DNA of 10,039 bases from an uncultured Prevotellaceae bacterium (lineage in GTDB: Bacteria; Bacteroidota; Bacteroidia; Bacteroidales; Bacteroidaceae): contig CAMKMK010000078.1 of the NCBI GenBank assembly GCA_946413885.1, forward strand, positions 1 to 10,039, given 5' to 3'. Within the stretch, counting starts at the first letter, position 1; the number at the start of each line of letters is the position of its first letter. Shown here piece after piece: positions 7,144 through 10,039 of the stretch. The translations under genes and the position numbers were made by a program. The notes under the pieces are model-generated. The model did not search any database, was not told where the DNA came from, and saw only the letters and a program-made list of their open reading frames with translations.

Positions 7144-8655
7144 ATGAGGCATCTCACGGATCAGGACTTGGCACAGCTGCTGGACGAGGACATCTTCCAT
7201 AAGATAGGCGAGACAGCCGACCAAATGGGGCTGGAATGCTATGTGGTGGGAGGTTACGTTCGCGACCTCTTTCTTGACCGTCCCAGCAAGGACATCGATT
7301 GCGTGGTGGTGGATCAGTCTGAGAAGACGGTCCAAGCAGGGAAGGATGGTCCAGGCATTCGTTTGGCAAAGGAGTTGGGCAAGCGTCTTGGACGGGGTGC
7401 AAATGTCAGTATTTTTCGAAACTTTGGAACGGCCCAACTGAAATGGCATTCTCAGGGAATCGAGTTTGTGGGAGCCCGTCGCGAGAGTTATAGCCATGAT
7501 TCGCGCAAGCCTATTGTGGAGGATGGCACCCTGGAAGACGACCTCGACCGTCGCGACTTCACCATCAATGCTTTGGCGGTTTGTCTCAATCACGGCAATT
7601 CGGAAGCTTCCAACGGAAAAGATCTTTATTTTGGGAAACTTATCGACCGTTTCGATGGACTTTTAGATATGGAGGATCGCCTGATAGCTACCCCCCTTGA
7701 CCCTGATGTGACATTCTCTGATGACCCCTTGCGCATGATGCGATGCATCCGCTTTGCCACCCAACTTCGTTTCCAGATCGAGGACGAGACGCTGATGGCT
7801 CTCTCCCGTAATGCAGAGCGTATCCGCATCATCTCCAAGGAACGCATCATCGATGAACTGAACAAGATCATGATGTCACCTGCTCCCAGCATAGGTTTCA
7901 TCGAACTGAGCCGCTCTGGATTGCTTCCCATCATCTTCCCTGAACTGGCAGCGATGGAGGGAGTAGAGGTTCGCAACGGACGTGCCCACAAGGACAATTT
8001 CTATCATACCCTGGAAGTGTTGGATAATGTAGCCAAGACAACAGATCCTGCTGCTTCTCTTTGGCTCCGCTGGGCAGCCTTGCTCCATGATATAGGGAAG
8101 CCCAGGAGCAAGCGATGGGAGAATGGGATAGGGTGGACGTTCCACAGTCATGACTATATAGGAGAAAAGATGGTGTCAGTTATTTTCCGTCGCATGAAAC
8201 TGCCAATGGATGAACGCATGGGTTATGTCCAGAAACTGGTGGGACTGCACATGAGGCCCATTGTCATAGCAGATCAGGAGGTGACGGATAGCGCAGTTCG
8301 CCGTTTGCTTTTCGAGGCAGGCGAGGACATCGACGACCTGATGATTCTTTGTGAGGCTGACATAACCAGTAAGAATCAGCAACGCAAGCAGCGTTTCCTC
8401 GACAACTTCCAGATCGTTCGCCAGAAGCTGAAAGACTTGCAGGCTCGTGATAATTATCGAACCTGGAAGAACCCCATAACGGGCGAGGAAATCATGGAAA
8501 CCTTTGGCTTGGAACCCTGTCGAGAGATTGGCATTCTCAAGCAGAAAGTGAAGGACGCCATTTGGGACAGCCTGATTCCCAACGACCATGAATCCGCTCG
8601 CCAGTACATGATGCAGAAAGCCGAGGAGATGGGCCTGAAACCCGTTAAGAATTAA
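7144..8655 (+). CDS. cca: CCA-adding tRNA nucleotidyltransferase with HD domain
   Basis: Encodes 503 residues. The N-terminal class II nucleotidyltransferase head shows YVVGGYVRDLFLDR (33-46), the catalytic DxD as Asp50-Ile51-Asp52, and the RRDFTINALA motif (136-145) that helps select CTP and ATP. The neck region includes FSDDPLRMMRCIRFATQL (191-208). A C-terminal HD domain follows, with NFYHTLEVLDN (285-295), LLHDIGKP carrying His315-Asp316, and FHSHDYIGEKM (333-343). The protein should build or repair the 3' CCA end of tRNAs in the cytosol; the HD part probably has metal-dependent phosphohydrolase activity. A poly(A) polymerase assignment is less likely given the long HD-containing tail, but the head domain alone cannot exclude it. 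It is the last gene of the run and shares the tRNA theme with tsaB. Confidence 0.93.
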   Translation: MRHLTDQDLAQLLDEDIFHKIGETADQMGLECYVVGGYVRDLFLDRPSKDIDCVVVDQSEKTVQAGKDGPGIRLAKELGKRLGRGANVSIFRNFGTAQLKWHSQGIEFVGARRESYSHDSRKPIVEDGTLEDDLDRRDFTINALAVCLNHGNSEASNGKDLYFGKLIDRFDGLLDMEDRLIATPLDPDVTFSDDPLRMMRCIRFATQLRFQIEDETLMALSRNAERIRIISKERIIDELNKIMMSPAPSIGFIELSRSGLLPIIFPELAAMEGVEVRNGRAHKDNFYHTLEVLDNVAKTTDPAASLWLRWAALLHDIGKPRSKRWENGIGWTFHSHDYIGEKMVSVIFRRMKLPMDERMGYVQKLVGLHMRPIVIADQEVTDSAVRRLLFEAGEDIDDLMILCEADITSKNQQRKQRFLDNFQIVRQKLKDLQARDNYRTWKNPITGEEIMETFGLEPCREIGILKQKVKDAIWDSLIPNDHESARQYMMQKAEEMGLKPVKN

Positions 8656-8688
8656 GACAGCGCTCCCATAGTATTATCTGAAGCAGAG

Positions 8689-8705
8689 TGTGCAAATTTT
8701 GCACA
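8689..8705. repeat. Perfect 17-bp palindrome in the convergent gap; possible operator or bidirectional terminator
   Basis: The sequence TGTGCAAATTTTGCACA consists of two perfect 8-base arms (TGTGCAAA / TTTGCACA) around one central T. It lies 33 bases after the cca stop and 85 bases beyond the WG-gene stop. Folded as RNA it could form a 7-bp stem with a 3-base loop. The following bases, TACTTTTAACC, are only a weak U-tract, so intrinsic termination is uncertain. The near-perfect dyad would also suit a dimeric DNA-binding protein, although no gene starts here. Confidence 0.6.
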
Positions 8706-8736
8706 TACTTTTAACCCTGGTCTTCTGTGTCCTTCA

Positions 8737-8763
8737 TACCTCTTCCTTCTTACCTCTTCCTTC
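8737..8763. repeat. Two tandem copies of a pyrimidine-rich 13-mer (14-bp period)
   Basis: TACCTCTTCCTTC occurs at 8737-8749 and again at 8751-8763, separated by one T. A degenerate third unit (about 9 of 14 bases matching) precedes them at 8723-8736. The tract is almost pure C/T on the plus strand, hence G/A on the minus strand, and lies 27 bases downstream of the WG-gene stop. No coding or structural role is apparent. Slippage-prone intergenic repeat is the simplest reading. Confidence 0.7.
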
Positions 8764-8790
8764 ATTTATAGTATGCGAAATTGGGGAATC

Positions 8791-9741
8791 TTACTGCTTC
8801 TTCTCTATGGCTGGAAAATGCAAGACCTCCATCGTCGTACCATCAAGGAAATAACACCTGAACAACTCTGGGCTTAGTTTCTCCACTCTTCGATAAATAG
8901 GTTCCGTCAAACGCTTGCCCGTATTATCCATTATGCCGCAGCGTTCCTTGTTCAATGCATCTTGGACATAATAGACATTGTACCCCGTTGTATCTAAGGC
9001 TTCCACCCTGACAATCAGGTCGCTCTGCATGACCTTTCCATTATAGTTCAATTGCACTCTTGAAGTAGCTGTTGAGGCATAGACGCAAGCTTCAGTCATT
9101 TTGAGAGCTTCGTAAATGGGTTTGATGGTCCAATTTCCTCGCTTGTCAATCACACCCAATCTGCCGTCACGTCCAGCCATTCTGCAATAGCCATAATGAA
9201 AAGCGATTTCCTTCATCTCCTTGTTTGTCCTGCTGAGATACTGGAATGGAATAACCTGCTTCCCCTCGATGTCCACGAAGCCGATCTTTCCATCCTGCAG
9301 CACAGCTGCCAGCCCTTCTGAATAGAACCCTACATTGTCATACTCCTTGGGAATACCTGCAGAGTTCCTTACAAGCACCTTTTCCGTATTCAGGTTATAG
9401 AAGCCCCACTTCTCTCCTTTGCGGTACAAGCCAATAGAATCCATTACCCGCGTCTTTGTCTCATTCACCTTCATTCCATCGACTGTCTCTTTTGCCTTCA
9501 CAGCTTCCGTGATGGCTTCATCCACGGAGTTTACAATGCGGTCTTCATACGATGACTGGCCATTCCCTCGTTCACAACTGTAGCATCCTATCATTTCACC
9601 CAACAACATGCCAGCGATCAATAGAATTGTCACTTGTACTGTTTTCTTGAAGAACCTCTGATTCTTTACCATCTCTTGCTGTTTTTCAGCAATGTTTTTC
9701 AACTCGTTTTCCATTTTCTGCTTATTCTTATATTTTAACAT
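8791..9741 (-). CDS. Membrane-anchored WG-repeat protein of unknown function
   Basis: Encodes 316 residues from the ATG at 9741. This start lies just after the upstream gene's stop. An earlier ATG at 9765 would overlap that gene, and a later one at 9714 is also possible. The N-terminus (1-34) is charged and possibly coiled coil. One transmembrane helix (about 35-52, VQVTILLIAGMLLGEMIG) is preceded by RFFKK, which predicts the C-terminus outside the cytosol. Cys53 and Cys56 follow at once. After a spacer come about four WG-type repeats: EKWGFYNLNTEKV (near 110), GKIGFVDIEGKQVIPFQY (151-168), GRLGVIDKRGNWTIKPIYE (193-211) and CGIMDNTGKRLTEPIYR (268-284). WG (KWG_leptospira) repeats are thought to be binding domains and are not catalytic. 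A lipoprotein reading at MIGC is less likely because the preceding segment is long. Confidence 0.85.
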   Translation of the reverse strand: MLKYKNKQKMENELKNIAEKQQEMVKNQRFFKKTVQVTILLIAGMLLGEMIGCYSCERGNGQSSYEDRIVNSVDEAITEAVKAKETVDGMKVNETKTRVMDSIGLYRKGEKWGFYNLNTEKVLVRNSAGIPKEYDNVGFYSEGLAAVLQDGKIGFVDIEGKQVIPFQYLSRTNKEMKEIAFHYGYCRMAGRDGRLGVIDKRGNWTIKPIYEALKMTEACVYASTATSRVQLNYNGKVMQSDLIVRVEALDTTGYNVYYVQDALNKERCGIMDNTGKRLTEPIYRRVEKLSPELFRCYFLDGTTMEVLHFPAIEKKQ

Positions 9742-9748
9742 CGTTGTT

Positions 9749-9934
9749 TTAGAATCCCATAGCATCCATCATTGCATCATATTCCATAGGGTTGCTAGGC
9801 ATATCGCCATACATGCCATCAGTCAGGGCATCCCAGGAATCTTCCTCTGTCCACTCGTAACCGTCACACTCATAAGACTTGTCTTCGTACTCGTCATACT
9901 CTTCGTAAGAGTCATCATCAAAATCTTTTGCCAT
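9749..9934 (-). CDS. Small acidic Tyr/Met-rich protein of unknown function
   Basis: Encodes 61 residues from the ATG at 9934 (MAKDFDDDSYEEYDEYEDKS...). It has 13 Asp and 9 Glu against 2 Lys and no Arg, a net charge near -20, plus 7 Tyr and 7 Met. There is no signal peptide or membrane segment. The N-terminal half looks disordered; the middle has EEDSWDALTDGMYGDMP and the end is MDAMGF. It is judged real because it starts with a good ATG, keeps a strongly non-random composition and ends 7 bases before the ATG of the WG-repeat gene, as in an operon. A TTG nine bases further upstream is in frame but unlikely to be the start. I do not recognise the family. A DNA-mimic, adaptor or chaperone-like acidic partner is conceivable but unsupported. 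Confidence 0.75.
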   Translation of the reverse strand: MAKDFDDDSYEEYDEYEDKSYECDGYEWTEEDSWDALTDGMYGDMPSNPMEYDAMMDAMGF

Positions 9935-10039
9935 AATTGTCAAATTTTATAATGTTCTATTGTTAGTCTATTTTAAATCTTCTGTCACTACTGTCCAATA
10001 AAGGTTGATAAATCGCTCTTTGAAATAATTGAAATATAG
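9935..10039. other. AT-rich intergenic region upstream of the acidic-protein gene
   Basis: These 105 bases should hold the minus-strand promoter of the acidic-protein/WG-repeat pair. I find no exact TAnnTTTG on that strand: the closest, AAAATTTG just before the ATG, lacks the leading T. On the plus strand the right end contains a boxA-like motif and an 8-base direct repeat (TTGAAATA at 10020-10027 and 10029-10036). No coding sequence is visible. Confidence 0.5.
10015..10023 (+). promoter_or_regulatory. boxA-like antitermination motif near the window edge
   Basis: GCTCTTTGA resembles the bacterial boxA core (E. coli TGCTCTTTAACA) and the GTTCTTTGA motif I recall from leaders of Bacteroidetes rRNA operons. 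It points out of the window toward sequence not shown. It is a short motif in AT-rich DNA, so a chance match is quite possible. Confidence 0.25.

Noticed and set aside
6793..7593. Open frame of 266 codons on the minus strand opposite the lipoprotein gene and the start of cca
   Set aside because: No recognisable domain; it is antisense to genes with clear motifs and is best explained as a shadow frame.
8656..8790. Search for a small gene or RNA in the convergent gap
   Set aside because: Only the palindrome and tandem repeat stand out; no start codon with a plausible frame and no recognisable RNA fold was seen.
9742..9765. Upstream ATG for the WG-repeat protein
   Set aside because: This start overlaps the end of the acidic-protein gene by 17 bases; the ATG at 9741 leaves a clean short gap and keeps the whole basic N-terminus and membrane helix.

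Overview
The window looks like a core chromosomal segment of a Bacteroidales bacterium, most likely Prevotella or a close relative. Three things suggest this. There is a DUF4290 gene, a family largely confined to Bacteroidetes. Promoter cores match the Bacteroidetes -7 consensus TAnnTTTG, and strong Shine-Dalgarno sites are generally missing. The gene order tsaB - DUF4290 - murA - rimM - dxr - rseP is, from memory, typical of this group. No mobile element, CRISPR array, tRNA or rRNA gene was recognised.

Left edge (1-1029): yicC, encoding a YicC/DUF1732 RNase-family protein, lies on the minus strand. The first codons of a downstream gene, possibly gmk, may sit at the very edge. The 84-bp gap between yicC and tsaB carries two outward-facing promoter cores so close together that their RNA polymerase footprints should overlap.

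Centre (1030-8655): a tight plus-strand run of eight genes. In order they are tsaB (tRNA t6A synthesis), a DUF4290 gene, murA (first committed step of peptidoglycan synthesis), rimM (30S maturation), dxr (MEP isoprenoid pathway), rseP (site-2 membrane protease), a small lipoprotein of unknown function and a CCA-adding tRNA nucleotidyltransferase with an HD domain. Gaps are 6 to 32 bases. murA/rimM and rimM/dxr overlap by ATGA, which suggests translational coupling. The cluster joins tRNA and ribosome maturation with envelope supply: MurA feeds UDP-MurNAc synthesis and Dxr feeds undecaprenyl phosphate. MurA has Asp in place of the usual catalytic-loop Cys, which predicts fosfomycin insensitivity.

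Right edge (8656-10039): a 135-bp convergent gap holds a perfect 17-bp palindrome and a 14-bp tandem repeat. Beyond it, on the minus strand, is a two-gene unit: a 61-residue, strongly acidic, Tyr-rich protein followed after 4 bases by a membrane-anchored WG-repeat protein of unknown function. This pair is the least explained part of the window. The last 105 bases hold no gene but include a plus-strand boxA-like motif close to the edge.
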